From Heliocidaris tuberculata (Eukaryota; Echinodermata; Echinoidea; Camarodonta; Echinometridae), in NCBI GenBank assembly GCA_025618425.1, contig CM046837.1:19739577-19803576 (forward strand): a DNA stretch of 64,000 bases. The letters are read 5' to 3'. The notes under the pieces are model-generated. The model had not been told where the DNA came from. It worked only from the letters and a program-made list of their open reading frames with translations, and searched no databases. The translations under genes were made by a program, and so were the position numbers. This document shows, piece by piece, positions 12,360 through 23,798 of this stretch (the stretch's first letter is position 1; each line of letters opens with the position of its first letter).

Positions 12360-12927
12360 TTAAGCGAAATTCCACCCGTTGTCTGCGGCAAGCAACCGCA
12401 TACACCTTTCCGCCAGGCATCCGATGGTAATCGTTGGATTAACTCCAATGCATCTGGGAATGATTGCGCCATCGACTACGAGAAGACCTGGGTAGGTTTC
12501 GGTCGTATCTCCCACGAAGACCCTCCCAGCGTGATCGACGACCCCGCTCGACCCACTCTCCCCCATGCCGCACCCACCAAGCGGGTGCACCGTGACGATC
12601 CCGTGCGTGAGGCGGATCTGTGCCAGGAGGCCTCTCCAAAACGGATTCGGGACCAGGGTACCTTTCAAGCCCCTGGTCGCTTTCTTCGCACCTTCCAATA
12701 CGGTCTCGAAGTTGCTTTCCTTGCCGACATTGGGGTAGTGAACGATGACTCGCCCGCTGGTCTTGTCGAGAACTAGCTGACCTTTGGCATCATCTTGGCT
12801 CATAGTGAGGAATGCCAGGGAGTTGTGGTATGCTTGACCAGTCAGACGACGTCCAAACTCTCGCCAGTCATCCATATTTGGCGTGGTGTCGATTCCAGTA
12901 TCTATGCTTGCGACCGCCAATAAGAAC
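12360..12927 (-). CDS. Cholesterol oxidase-like gene, last exon
   Basis: Acceptor 'taaataccag' precedes the first base (12,927); TAA stop is at 12,362-12,360. It encodes about 188 residues, including LLAVASIDTGIDTTPNMDDW, VHPLGGCGMG and GVNPTITIGCLAERC. The HPLGGC and VNPT blocks are the C-terminal GMC/cholesterol oxidase signatures that contact the FAD and substrate. No polyadenylation signal was found close downstream. Confidence 0.85.
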
Positions 12928-15900
12928 CTGGTATTTAGACAAAGAAAAGAGGGGAGAAGGAGACATTGGGGACAGATTTTGCATAGTTGACACATTGCCT
13001 CGTAATGGTGTAACTGGAAAGATTGCACAGTGCATGGTCATTTTATGGAGCTTGGATATGTCGATTACCTAATTAGCAACAATTCCTGTACTTCAACAGT
13101 GTTAACCATAAATAACCAAGAAAAGTGTGGAGCCCATTCAACTAACCTATAGGCGCTACTGACGGACGTCGGTGCAGTGCCATCTTCGAGAACGAACCCC
13201 TCTTCCAGCTTCTTATTTCTTATGCGCATGTCGATAAGCCCTGCAATACACGGGCCTGGACCACGCTTGCCCGATCTCTTTTTGTTCAGCTCACGCGGTT
13301 CCACAGCTTCCGAGTTGGTAGGATTCTCGCCATTGTAGCTAAAATTGACGGTGTCGCCATTGGTGGTGAAGCGATGCCCCAGCTGGCTGGATACTTGCAG
13401 GCCTGCCGCCACGGATTGGTAGAGGATGCTGGTGGAACCGAGTGATCCGGCGCCGAGGATGACGATACCGGCTCGGATGGTCCGCGTGGCGTTTTTGAGA
13501 TGCTGGTCTTGCACTTCGGCTTGAATCACCCACTCTTTCTTGTCTTCATCTCGAATGACCGATTGTACCAAAGTCTTTCAAATGAAAAGAAAAATCTAAT
13601 AACTCTCTTACCTTCATATCGAATAAGTAAGTGAAAAATACATGTACATATTGGGCAACATAAGGCAGGGGAGGGAGCGAGGGAGAGGGAATGCTGAACA
13701 TAATTATGTCAAATGTTGTTGGACAGAAGTCGACGGAACAACAAAATAAGGACATGATTTTGGTAAAAGATTGTAAAAAGAGACTGGGAATTAAAAAAAA
13801 GGAAAGAATCTGATTTGTTAAAAACGCCAACAGAAATTCACAGCTTTTGATATTACAGAACAATCAATGCGAATCGAACCATGGATGAAATATCATATTA
13901 AGCCAATCCTTAATAATGACATTAATAACCATATTATCGGAATTAGCAATAGTAACCAACAAAAAATTCATTTCAGGATTGTTTTCAATGTTTTCAAGTC
14001 GTCAAGGTACATACACACGTACCTCTGTAAACATCTGTGCACCATTGCTTTTGGCAACCTGCAAGTAGTTCAAGTTGAGTGTGTTCTTCGCACCAGTGTT
14101 GCACCCGCTGCAGCAGTTGCCGCAACCGATGCAGGGTGGTTGTGGCACCCCCGCGTGGTTTCTTTTAGTATCTGCAAAGTTCACGTACAGGGGTGGCCTT
14201 TGCGTGGCAGAAAGCAAACATATACGTTATATTTTGTGTAATTGGTGTAATGACATGAGCTGTAGATCCTGACGAATTGTTGGAAGTAAATGCTACCAAA
14301 ATGATCAAGGGCATGATTCTACCCGTGGCAGTACCAATGGATGGGAAGGAAGATATCCTGAGCCCAATTTCCCCCTTTAGGTCATATGAAAAATTTAGGG
14401 CTGAGACTGTCCTCAATCATACTGTCATATAAAGGCGCAGAGGCGGCGGAACGTCGGGCTCGGACATGGAAGTGGGGGCACCTTTTGTCCGCCATACAAA
14501 ATGTGCCCCCTTTCCATTATACGAGGCCAACATTCCGCCGCCTTTGTAAAGGTGTAAGGTATTCTTAATCTTATTGCTATTTTCTATTGGAAACCAACAT
14601 TCAAATCCCATCGCACCCTCCGAGCAAGTACTATAATTTTATGACTGTACGGTACTCATCTTCCGTTTGGGGATCCTGGAATAAAAAGAGTGACCCTATG
14701 GTGTAATGCTGACGTTAGCCCAACTTTGATAGTTTCTAAATTCCAAAGCTATAGTCAGCCGATCGCCTCTCCTCCCCATATACACAGACTGTTGCAAAAC
14801 GGTCAGAAAACACCGTGATTATCATGCACTTTTAAACCTAAGACAGTTTCAGAAAACCTGGTATCCATAATCAATTATAAAACTTGCTATGAGCTACTGA
14901 AATCCTTGCATTTAATTAGTTGTTCACAGCTTTGTTATACCTAGAACTGTTACAGTTGTTACTGATAACAGGTGTTATGAAACAGGGCCCAGTCTGATTT
15001 CTGTAATCTCAATCTCTTTTCACTAATATCACCTTGAGAATATGTCCTTGACGGCAAGATCTTCAATATCCTTGACCATGTATTCAGCAGAGGTCTGCAT
15101 AGCCCCTAGCTTGGTCAGGGTAGGAAAGTGACCAGGGTACGATGTCGGTTTCATCATCTCGACAAAGCTAGCGCGATCCCGGCCATTAAGGTTCTGAAGA
15201 TCATCTCGAAGTGCCTGCGGCCATACCTGCCAAATTAGAGTTATTCAGAAAGATGTCATTCCAATTAAATACATGCATTCAAAGATGATGGTAAGCAGGG
15301 GCGTAGCTAGACCATTAGGAATCGAGAGGGACGAACAAAAAAAAAAAAAAAAAAAGGGTGTGTAAAATTTTCTGAGCAAACAAAAGGAAAAGTTTGTTAA
15401 ATTTTCAAATTTAACGGCGAGAAAAAAGTCCTGTTTTTGTTCATTTGCGGACATAGGTTGTATAAACCTTTCAAATTTGCCGACAATTCGAAAATTGAGG
15501 AGAGCATTTTTTTTAAGAGTGTGAAACAAAATCTCTCCTCTAGCTACGCCTCTAAAGAAAATCAGGTCCCTCAGAGAGAGAGAGGGGGGGGGGGGGAGAG
15601 AGGGAGGGAGGGAGAGAGAAAGAGAGAGGGGGGGGGGGGGGAGAGAGGGAGCAGGGGGGGGAGAGAGAGAGAGAGAGAGAGAGAAACTATTATCTTCAGT
15701 AATCCGAGGTGAGGACACAAGAGCTTAAAAGTGCACCCCCTTCCCCCAAGGAAGGATTCGCCACTAAGAAAAATATATCAGACTTAAGGGGAAAATGAAC
15801 ATATTTATGCCCCATCGGCGAAAAGATCTTGATCCGCCTCTGGTCTAACCGGGTCTAGCAATCTACAAATGACGAGTATTTACCTCATCTTCGAAGACCC

Positions 15901-17075
15901 TAGGGTCGGCGTCAAGTGCGACATTGGCGTTGATAAGAGAAGTTCCACCGAGCCCACTGCCTTCAAGCACAGCAACATCGTCACCAACCACAATATCGTA
16001 CAGGCACGTGGGATCACCTTTTAACGAATTCATTCAAAGATAATACTCATGACCAAAATATTTAACATTTGCATGTTACTACTGACATGATAGATTTAGG
16101 CACTATCTAATTGGTAGCTTCTGACTGCATAGAAGGTTCAGTTTCAGTTTATTTCATATTTCATATCACAGAAATGGAACAATGCCCAGTGCATTATTAC
16201 ATTTCTATAAGAAAACATCTTCAATACTTTCAAAAAAGATAAAAAATGCAAGGGGACGTACACACTGAGACACAAATCAATATTCCATTATTTAAAAGTT
16301 GGGATAAGACAAACAAGTTTGGCGTGAAATATGAGGGAATCTTGTAAAAAGCTAGGCTTGTATTTGTAGATTCCCTTAAGAATGAAAATCAGTCTTTGAC
16401 AATTACATGCATATGAGATGTAATATCAAGAAAACATTTTAAAAGAAAATAGAAAATAATAAAATAAAAAGGAGTAAGACGTACATGAGTAGGAAATGAA
16501 GCTTTCAGTTTGCCAATGACTCCTGAATTTCTCGATATTAGTTTACTGATGCTATTTATCAATTTATATGTGTTGTCCAAGTTAATTTATTTGTTTCAAC
16601 TTGAACAAGAATTATGTCGTTTGATAGGATTTGTCCTGATAGATGTCTTATTGATTTGCTGAATAAAGTGAGGTTGTTTTGTTTATATTGAGTAACAGTT
16701 TGTTTGCTTGGCCAGTTTAAAACAGAGCTTTAATACTTAGTGTGCAAACTTAAAGGGAAATCTAATCTTAATGGCAAGTTGTTTAGAAAGATAAAGGAAA
16801 AATCAGAGTGGCAGATTGGTGAAAGCTTGAACGAAATCGGACAAACAATAAGAAAGTTATGCATTTTGGAAAGTAAGGGAATTTCAAATTGGCCGAATCG
16901 GTAATGTCACTGTGATGTAGTGGCGGACAACTCCCCCATTTGCCCCAACACACAAAATGACTAAAACGTAATTTTTTTTCCAAAATTTATTACTCAGTAG
17001 CAGGCCCCTGGGAGCCGGGGTGCTGGGGATGCTGTAGCTAAAAAGTAATTAAAAGAGACCCCAAAACGCTGAGGA

Positions 17076-17123
<48 letters not shown>

Positions 17124-20096
17124 TGTCAGAGGTTTTTGGAGTTGAAAAGAGACCCCAAAACGGTGAGGACTTTTTTTTTTTGGGGGGGGGGGGGGGCTCA
17201 CAGCACCCCCAGTAACAAAATCGTTTCCAGGCTCCTGCTCAGTAGCATCTTTCTCTTTTATGTGGACCTTTAAAAATATGCTATCCAGTGTTTCCACTTT
17301 TCAAAATGAATTATCCTGAAATGAACACTGAAAATTCCTGGAATTTCAAAAAATATCCTGAAATTTTTTAAATGAGCTACGATCGCCTCCAAACCTTCCT
17401 TACATGATCTCTATAGGATGTGCACTGATCATTACCCTATATACTGTATATTAGTTCACACCTCAATGCACTTGCATCATGTTCCAATGAACCGTCAGTA
17501 TTTATAGATGTGTGTGGGTGTACTTGTGTGCTTGTGTGTTGGACTGTTTGTGTGTCGTGCCGGTGGTATGAAATAAAAGAAATAAAATATCATTGTCATT
17601 GGCATTGTCATTGTCATTGTCAGTCGGTGAGGGTATGTGTGTGTATCAATGGTGTGTATGACTGTCCTACTATACTATACCATTGTACCGTACTACTGTA
17701 TGCATTATACCGTACTGGGATTTTATATTTCTCCTTTTTTTTTTTCCTTTGGTTTTTTTTTCCTGTTCTTTCTTTTTATTTTCTTTATTTGTTTAACTCT
17801 TGCCTACATTTTTGTTAGTCTATTCACGGAATCCCCAAATATCCTGGAAAAATCCTGGAATTTTTTCAATTCCTGAAATTATCCTTGAAAACCTCAAAAA
17901 CTCCTGGAAACTCCTGAATTCCAGGAGAAGTGGAAACGCTGATGCTATCTACGATATTAATTGAGTAATGACTTAGGGAAAAGAAGCTTAGGAGAAATCC
18001 GAAAATTAATGATAATTTAGTGTACGTCAAACGGGAGAGTTAAACGCAATATGTTACAATCGACCCACCAAATTGCTAATTTGAGATTCGCATAGATTTA
18101 ATGATCTCATTTTTCAAAAATCCATACTTTTCTTATTCCTTGTCCGATTTTTTTTTCAAACTTTCACCATCCTGTTTTCCTTATTTCTCTGCTTTCACAC
18201 GAATCATCTTATTGCCATGATTAACAGGGTTGTGGTCTTGGGCCATGGTCATTTAGTTCAGCGCTTCTCGACCGGTGGGCCGCGAAGCCTTCTCAGGTGG
18301 GCCGCGAGGTCGTCCAAAAATATTTTTATAAATAGAATAAAACAGAGAATGTGTCTGATCTTACATATTAAAGCTATAATTTAGTTATATATTGTTACGT
18401 GTTCAAAACGTTCTCAAAGATTTATGTCTACAAAATGGGGGCAGGGGTGAGTACTGAGTAGTGTACTTTTATGTAGCTGTTTGATATGAACGTGAACTTT
18501 TTGTTGGAAGCAACTCAAGCGTCTCATTGAAAGTAATTTTTTTGGGCATAACAAATGACTGTGGCACAACACATTTAATTACAACACAATTCGTTCTCTG
18601 TTTTTCTTGCTTCACGTTATATTGTCATTTTTTTTTCTCATCAAGTTTTTGTAAAGTGGCAGCACTATAGCGTATTCTGAAGGGGGAATGGGGGGCAATT
18701 TGCGCCAACCCCCTGACAAATTTTCAACCATGTAAAAAAAAATTTTTTTTAAATGACAACTTAATTTCCAGTCATGATGCAATTATTTCAAAGTAAATTG
18801 TAACCAAATATCTCTCAAAACCGTATAAATCAAGATGAACTTTTCAAAACTTTTCTCACTCGGTCGCAAAGTGAGCTCTCAAAACAAATTAGACTAGGGA
18901 CTGGAAAAGGATTTTCTCTGGATCACCATAGGTTCGAATGTTTAGCCCACCCTCCCCCCCCCCCCCCCCCCCGAAGCCAAGGTCCAGATACACAACCTTA
19001 CACAGAGAAACCGCTGTTTATAAATGAAACAGTTGTTAACAATATGAACTGAACAACTCGTTGTACAGTTCATATTGTAAACAATTTGTTTAAATATTAA
19101 ACAGGTTGCATAAGTTTTAAACAACCTTTTAAACAGAGTTTTTACTGTGTAGGTGGGCCTTGAAATTTTTATAAGAGCCAAATTAGTGGGATTCGAGTTA
19201 AAAAGGTTGAGAAGATTTAGTTGACATGTTCCTTTGGAAAGTCGCCTGGTCGCGTGCAATTAAGTGTCTATGAAATTATTTTGTTGCAGTTATACTAACA
19301 AAATAATTCCAGACAGTAACTTTGGTATGGTATAACATTTATACCAGACAGTGACTTTTGTATGGTATAACATTTAATTTATATCAGACAGTGACTTTGG
19401 TATGGTATAACATTAATAACAGATTTGAAACTACTGTTTTTGCAATAAATAAGCACTGGAAGACGATGGATGAATGAAGCGTAAGAACAATATGTTTTTT
19501 TGCTTTTAACCAATGGCAAAGAAGAAGAAGAAGAAGAAGAACAACAACAAAGGATTTCAGTTGTGAGACTGGGTATATATTTTACTGGATTTAGATTTGC
19601 AATTTGAATACCAATAATTGATCAAAGAGTGTAAATTTACGTTTTAATCCAGATTGCAAGAAATAATCCATTTTGAAATAATCCATTGTTTGTCACTCCT
19701 TTCATTTAAATTGATTGTATGAACATTGCAGATTGTTTGTTTATGATCTGAAAGTGCCAAATAAAAATACTGATTATGATAATGATGATGATGATGATGA
19801 TGATGATGATAATAATAATAATAACGATAATAATAATAATGATGATAATGATGATTAATAATAATAATAACAAAGATGATGATGATGATACTACTTGTAA
19901 TGATACTTCTACTAATAATATTCATGGGCGTCGATCCATTTCAGAATTGGGGGGGGGGGGTGGGTGTAACACAGGAAATTTGATGAGAACCTCCTCCTAA
20001 ACAACTACACCATACAGGGAAAATAACGTATTAAGTCAAATAGAAGAGTGAAATATTTTGTTTTTGTTTGTTGCTGTTTTTGCTGGCTTTATTTTG

Positions 20097-20127
<31 letters not shown>

Positions 20128-20649
20128 GTTTTTGTTTGTTTTTGTTTGTTTGTTGTTGTTTTTTTTTTTTGGGGGGGAGTATAGAAGAAATTATTTTTTA
20201 ATGTGAATCTGAAAAAAATTTACACTGTATAGGCCAGGTATAAAAGGTTTTCCCCCCGACTTAATAAACTTTTTTTCTGAAAGGGAGGGGAAGGTCCCCC
20301 TTCCTGGACGCCATGTTATTCTGTTTGTTAAGTAAAAACAAACGTGATATATTAAAAAAAAAAAAAAATTGATCTCTAATCATTTACCTGCAAACTGCTT
20401 GTGACCCTGTGAAGTTATTTGAACCTCCTTCAAAGAATCGAGCTCCGTCTCTGGGAATTCCCCGGGCAACCATTCTTTACCTCTCTCCAAGACACAGACT
20501 GTCTTCCCTGCTTGGGCGGAACGGCAGGCTGCTATTGAGCCCCCGTATCCCGAACCAATGACGACCACGTCATAGAACTCCTTCAACTCAGTTACAGGCA
20601 ATGACAGCTTGAACGGAGAATAATCTATGGACTGGGAAAAATATGGCAT
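12360..20649 (-). CDS. Cholesterol oxidase-like GMC oxidoreductase (six exons)
   Basis: A split FAD-dependent oxidoreductase that resembles the bacterial-type cholesterol oxidase/GMC family. The family oxidises and isomerises 3-beta-hydroxysteroids; the substrate here is not shown by sequence. Exons, 5' to 3': 20,631 (or ATG 20,649)-20,388; 16,017-15,884; 15,226-15,033; 14,197-14,023; 13,574-13,147; 12,927-12,360. Phases join without a frameshift, giving about 580 residues. The Rossmann motif GSGYGG (VVVIGSGYGGSIAA) is near the N-terminus, a GGTSLINANV flavin-site segment is in the second exon, a Cys-rich CIGCGNCCSGCNTG stretch is in the fourth, and C-terminal HPLGGCGMG and GVNPTITIG motifs are in the last; family knowledge places catalytic His and Asn in this C-terminal region. 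'ttttcccag' just inside the first exon may be a splice acceptor, so an upstream exon carrying the real start may be missing. Introns carry several transposons. Confidence 0.85.
13147..13574 (-). CDS. Cholesterol oxidase-like gene, fifth exon seen
   Basis: Acceptor 'catttgaaag', donor 'gttagttg', length 428 nt. It encodes QSVIRDEDKKEWVIQAEV, the GMC core block AGIVILGAGSLGSTSILYQS (a second glycine-rich segment near the flavin), and GDTVNFSYNGENPTNSEAVE. It enters in phase 0 and leaves with two bases of an Arg codon completed by the next exon. Confidence 0.8.
13575..14022 (-). other. Oxidase intron, nothing else seen
   Basis: A+T-rich intron between the fourth and fifth exons seen, with no transposon ends or other signal recognised. 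Confidence 0.6.
14023..14197 (-). CDS. Cholesterol oxidase-like gene, fourth exon seen
   Basis: Acceptor 'cacgcaaag', donor 'gtacgtgt', length 175 nt. It encodes PPLYVNFADTKRNHAGVPQ, then CIGCGNCCSGCNTGAKNTL. Clustered cysteines at this place are typical of cholesterol oxidase-like GMC proteins, where the segment recalls a ferredoxin-like loop. The first base completes the Arg codon begun in the previous exon. Confidence 0.8.
14438..14546. mobile_element. 109-bp hAT-type MITE in an oxidase intron
   Basis: Ends 'cagaggcggcggaacgt' and, reverse-complemented, 'caaaggcggcggaatgt'. The flanking 8-bp repeat is 'taaaggcg' (14,430-14,437) and 'taaaggtg' (14,547-14,554), seven of eight identical. Non-coding. 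Confidence 0.75.
15033..15226 (-). CDS. Cholesterol oxidase-like gene, third exon seen
   Basis: Acceptor 'ctaatttggcag', donor 'gtgatatt', length 194 nt. It encodes VWPQALRDDLQNLNGRD, then FVEMMKPTSYPGHFPTLTKL and SAEYMVKDIEDLAVKDIF. It fits the lid or substrate-domain region of the family. Confidence 0.8.
15296..15554. mobile_element. Probable hAT-type MITE, no clear TSD
   Basis: Left end 'caggggcgtagctagacc'; the right end reverse complement reads 'tagaggcgtagctagagg'. The inverted ends are clear, but no matching 8-bp flanks were seen. It lies in an intron of the oxidase gene. A related left end, 'caggcgcatagcca', occurs at 31,713. Confidence 0.55.
15570..15690. repeat. GA/poly-G low-complexity tract
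   Basis: Runs of (ga)n and g(8-13) alternate. Reading frames here on both strands are artefacts. Confidence 0.8.
15884..16017 (-). CDS. Cholesterol oxidase-like gene, second exon seen
   Basis: Length 134 nt, donor 'gtaaatac'. It encodes LYDIVVGDDVAVLEGSGLGG followed by TSLINANVALDADPRVFEDE, the flavin-binding GMC block. The only phase-compatible acceptor is 'cgttaaaag', which lacks a pyrimidine tract. It is weak, so either the boundary is unusual or a small extra exon intervenes. Confidence 0.75.
16745..16990. repeat. Dispersed repeat with 'ggtgaaagcttgaacgaaat' core
   Basis: The block 'attggtgaaag...cgaaatcggacaaacaataagaaagtta' has an inverted relative at about 18,120-18,200 and another diverged relative at about 230-320. 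Ends are not defined. Intronic to the oxidase gene. Confidence 0.45.
17001..17237. mobile_element. hAT-type MITE with perfect 8-bp TSD
   Basis: The flanking repeat 'ctcagtag' (16,993-17,000 and 17,238-17,245) is perfect. The ends 'caggcccctgggagc' and 'gtttccaggctcctg' are imperfect inverted repeats. Inside are two copies of a module, 'gcttgtcagag...gagaccccaaaacg.tgaggac' plus poly-T, that also occurs in elements at 23.1, 30.9 and 35.0 kb. Confidence 0.75.
17286..17941. mobile_element. 656-bp hAT-type element with perfect 8-bp TSD
   Basis: TSD 'atgctatc' at 17,278-17,285 and 17,942-17,949. Ends 'cagtgtttccacttttc' and, reverse-complemented, 'cagcgtttccacttctc'. The sub-terminal sequence is rich in 'atcctggaa' and 'tcctgaaat' motifs. 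Non-coding. Confidence 0.85.
18259..19214. mobile_element. Probable hAT-type element with a clipped right end
   Basis: The left end 'cagcgcttctcgaccggtgg' resembles the well-known hAT terminus of the 'cttctcaaccggtgggccgc' type. An 8-bp repeat 'atttagtt' lies at 18,251-18,258 and again at 19,215-19,222, directly after 'aaaaggttgagaag', which pairs with the left end except for about five missing terminal bases. The interior holds the MITE at 19,001 and no transposase. Confidence 0.5.
19001..19149. mobile_element. 149-bp foldback MITE with TA flanks
   Basis: Ends 'cacagagaaa' and 'tttttactgtg', bordered by TA at 18,999-19,000 and 19,150-19,151. A strong internal hairpin pairs 'caatatgaactg' with 'cagttcatattg'. 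Confidence 0.6.
19309..19425. repeat. Three tandem copies of a roughly 45-bp unit
   Basis: The unit 'cagacagt.acttt.gtatggtataacatt' recurs three times with small length differences. Confidence 0.7.
19765..19920. repeat. Trinucleotide microsatellite (GAT/AAT)n
   Basis: Imperfect gat, aat and gataat repeats. Met/Ile and His/Tyr-rich open frames here are artefacts. An (aag)n run precedes at about 19,521-19,543. Confidence 0.85.
19926..20330. other. Possible degraded MITE and (TTTTG)n tract
   Basis: 'catgggcgtcgatcc' followed by poly-G at 19,923, and 'cttcctggacgccatg' near 20,314, are roughly inverted and resemble degraded hAT ends, without a clean TSD. A (ttttg)n tract and poly-T/poly-G lie at about 20,085-20,178. 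Confidence 0.35.
20388..20649 (-). CDS. Cholesterol oxidase-like gene, FAD Rossmann exon
   Basis: It encodes LKEFYDVVVIGSGYGGSIAA, then AGKTVCVLERGKEWLPGEFP; donor 'gtaaatga'. An in-frame ATG lies at 20,649, but 'tatttttcccag' ending at 20,632 looks like an acceptor, so the exon may begin at 20,631 with the start codon in an unidentified exon upstream. The transposon nest at 20,700 starts just beyond, so any upstream exon would lie beyond about 25.3 kb. Confidence 0.75.
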
Positions 20650-23140
20650 TCAATATGAAAGTTCACCGTCAAAAGTTTTGTATAGAGAAATCACACTAAA
20701 GCCTTTTCACACCTGGCCTGCGTAGAGTTGTGCGGCGTATAGCGTACCGAGTACGCCCAAATTACGCGCAGGATCGGCGTAGTCCCTGCGTAGGTTATGC
20801 ATAGGCTGGCGTACAATGGCGTATGGTTGCGTATCTTGTGCATAGGCACCGCGTACCTACGGCATATGCAATTGGCGTACCTCCGCGTAGGATTGCGTAT
20901 AACAGGCGTAGGGTTGCGTACGAATAATTATAGGCCTGGCGTAAAGGGTAAACGTAGGTCTGCTTATGCTGAACCCATGCACACTACACCACTGGCCAAA
21001 ATTAATTAGCCACCTCCTGTAAAAACACGCATTTGACTTTTTTCGCTAGAAATACAATAAGAAACTTTGTATAATGAAAATGATATCATCATTTTCAAAC
21101 CAAAATTATTTGAAATGACTTATTTCTCTAAAAATCAATCAATAAAATGCATTTTAGTAATAATAATAAATCTTTTTACAGTCAATATTTGGTTGGCCCA
21201 CCTCTTGCCCTGATTAGGCATTTACGCGTTTTGGCATACTGTCAATCAGTTTCTACAAATATTCAGCTTGGATGACTTTCCACTCGTGTTCAAGTCTTTC
21301 CTGTAGGTCTGCTGCATTCCTGAATCTATTTTTTTCGATCTTCCTCCCGATTTGGGTTCATGTCAGGACTGTTGCCGGGCCACGGGAGAATCTCAAGATG
21401 GTTATCTGCTGTCCACTTCTTCACAGCCCTGGCTGTGTGACAGGAAGCATTGTCTGGCTGGAATACTGCTTCTCCATCTCCGAATAAATATTTCAGAGAT
21501 GGTAGAGCACATTATTTGAAGATTTTGATGTAATGTTCCCCATTAATATTGCCATCCATCTTGTGCAGCCGTCCCACACCACTTCTGGCAGAATGAAGGC
21601 TGTCGTGCTCTCTGAAGAAGGGTCTAGCATGAACAAAACAGCTGAAAGATTGCACGTTGCCAGCCAAGAACCATCCAAGAGCTAATAAAAAAGCTCAGAG
21701 AGAAGGGTAAAGTGAAGGACAGGCCAGGAAGAGGAAGGAAGAAATTGACAACACCTAGATAAGATAGAGCCATAATCAAAGAATCCCTCAGAGCCAGGAG
21801 AAATTAGATCTCGAAACAAATGGCAAGAAAGCTGGAGACATACTTTAGTATAGCCCTAAGTTCTAGAACAGTGAGAAGAAGGCTTCAAGACAGCGGTATG
21901 AAGTACTGCAGAGCCAAGAAGAAACATCTTCTAACTGCTGCAGCAAGAAGACAGCTTTTGCTCTGGGCACAAGAAAACAGGAACAGAAATTGTGACAATG
22001 ACTTCAGTGATGGAAGCAGATATCGCCTGGTTAGTGGCAGACCAATCTGCGTTAGAAGGAGAAAAAGTAAAGAAGATCTCCCTGAATGCTTGAAGCCCAC
22101 TTTGAAGCTCGGAGGTGGGCTTATACTAAACAGTCGGGTCGCGGCGTGGCGCGGCGCGGCTCGCTGGGTAGAAATTTTCCAACATTTTAAAGGAATTTTT
22201 TGTATGGTATCCTTTTTTTTGAGAAGCGTAAAAAAAAAAAAGGATTTTTTTTTTTTTTTTTCCCCTTAACATTTTTCAGGAATTTTATGTATGATTTTGT
22301 GTGTGTGTGTGTGTGTGTGTTATTTTTGTATGTTATGCTGTGTTTATGTATTTTACCCTTAGAAAAAAAATCTAAGGAAATACAGCGTCTCTGTCACTGA
22401 CCTAGCAATAGATTTCTTTTTAAATTTTGAGCATTCCTATTTTGGGGGCGCGAAATGAATGAAACCCTGAAGAAATACAGGCCCTATTTGTGGAATTTAG
22501 GCAGTTGCTATTTTAGGCAAATTTATGATTTCTTTCAAATGTTTTATACTTTGAAAGTGCTTTTTATGGATTTATATCCCGTCTGGGGGCACAAAATTTA
22601 ATAAGCTCCTGCTTTATCGTGGGGGGGGGGGGCAAAACAACTAGAATCAATTTTGGTCTAACTTTAAAATGCCATTGGGGGGCACGAAATAGCTAGATCC
22701 AGAACATAATTATGCGAGGGAGCAAAACGACCAAGCTTTAAAATTTGTTTCGCATTTCAAACCTTATAAAACACCATTTCTTACACATTTTGTCCTTGAT
22801 TGGGGCGCAAATAATCTTCAAACTCAAAGACCATAAATTTTCTTGTATTTCTCCCCCTTTTCTTTCTCTCTTTTGTGTTTTTTGCGCCCCCTTCAAGTGC
22901 CGCCCGGGCCACGTGCCCCCTCTGCCCTCCGTAGATAGGCCACTTTATGTATGAAATGTGATACTTTACTTGTAATTTTGTTGCGTAAAAAATTTATTTT
23001 AGTAATTTTGTATGTAATGTTTAACTTAAATTTAAAAAAAGGTGACCTGATTGCAGCATGAATTAATTTTTTGATTAATTATCCAATGAAAGAATCGATT
23101 GATGGATTAATTAACTAATTGATCAATTAATCACTTACGT

Positions 23141-23798
23141 CAGTGGCGGATTCAGGGGAGGCACATCCGGCCCGTGAAAGAAAAGTATGCATTGTCGCCC
23201 CCATTTTTTCCATTGTCCCCCCCTTTTAAAACGGAAACTTTTTTTTGTTTTTGTTTTTGTTGCTTGTCAGAGAATTATGGAGGGGAACTGGACCCCCATA
23301 CCCCACCCCGAGCAAATTTTGGAGGTCTGGTGAATTTTTTTTTTGGGGGGGGGACTAAAAAGGGGCCCAAAAATGCTGAGGACCTTTTTTTTTTTTTTTT
23401 TTTTTTTTGTTGCTTGTCAGAGATTTTTTTAGTTAAAAAGGGGCCCGAAAATGCTGAGGACCTTTTTTTTTTTTTTTTTTTTTTTTGGGGGGGGGGGTTG
23501 CTTGTCAGAAAATTTTTGAGTTAAAAAGGGGCCCAAAAATGCTGAGGACCTTTTTTTTTGTTTTTTTGTTTTTTTGTTGCTTGTCAGAGAATTTTTTAGT
23601 TAAAAAGGGGCCCGAAAATGCTGAGGACCTTTTTTTTTTTTTTTTTTTTTGGGGGGGGGGGGGTTGCTTGTCAGAAAATTTTTGAGTTAAAAAAGGGGCC
23701 CAAAAAATGCTGAGAACCTTCTTTTTTTTTTTTTGGCTCGGCAGAAAATTTTGTGAATATTGAGCCCCCTCTCTCAAGAAATCCTGGATCCGCCACTG
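23141..23798. mobile_element. hAT-like MITE of the 'cagtggcggatcc' family
   Basis: Ends 'cagtggcggattcagg' and, reverse-complemented, 'cagtggcggatccagg'. The flanking 8 bases are not a clean duplication, so the insertion is older or altered. Its interior is a minisatellite (see 23,260-23,737). Nested inside the MULE-like element. Confidence 0.65.
23260..23737. repeat. Minisatellite of a 'ttgcttgtcag...tgaggacc' module
   Basis: Five units start with 'ttgcttgtcag' at about 23,260, 23,410, 23,498, 23,577 and 23,664. Each runs through 'aaaaaggggcccaaaaatgc' and 'tgaggacc' into long poly-T and sometimes poly-G; periods are about 79-150 bp. Open frames through it are repeat artefacts. Confidence 0.8.

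Noticed and set aside
19644..20000. His/Tyr- and Met/Ile-rich frames
   Set aside because: Trinucleotide microsatellite read in two orientations.
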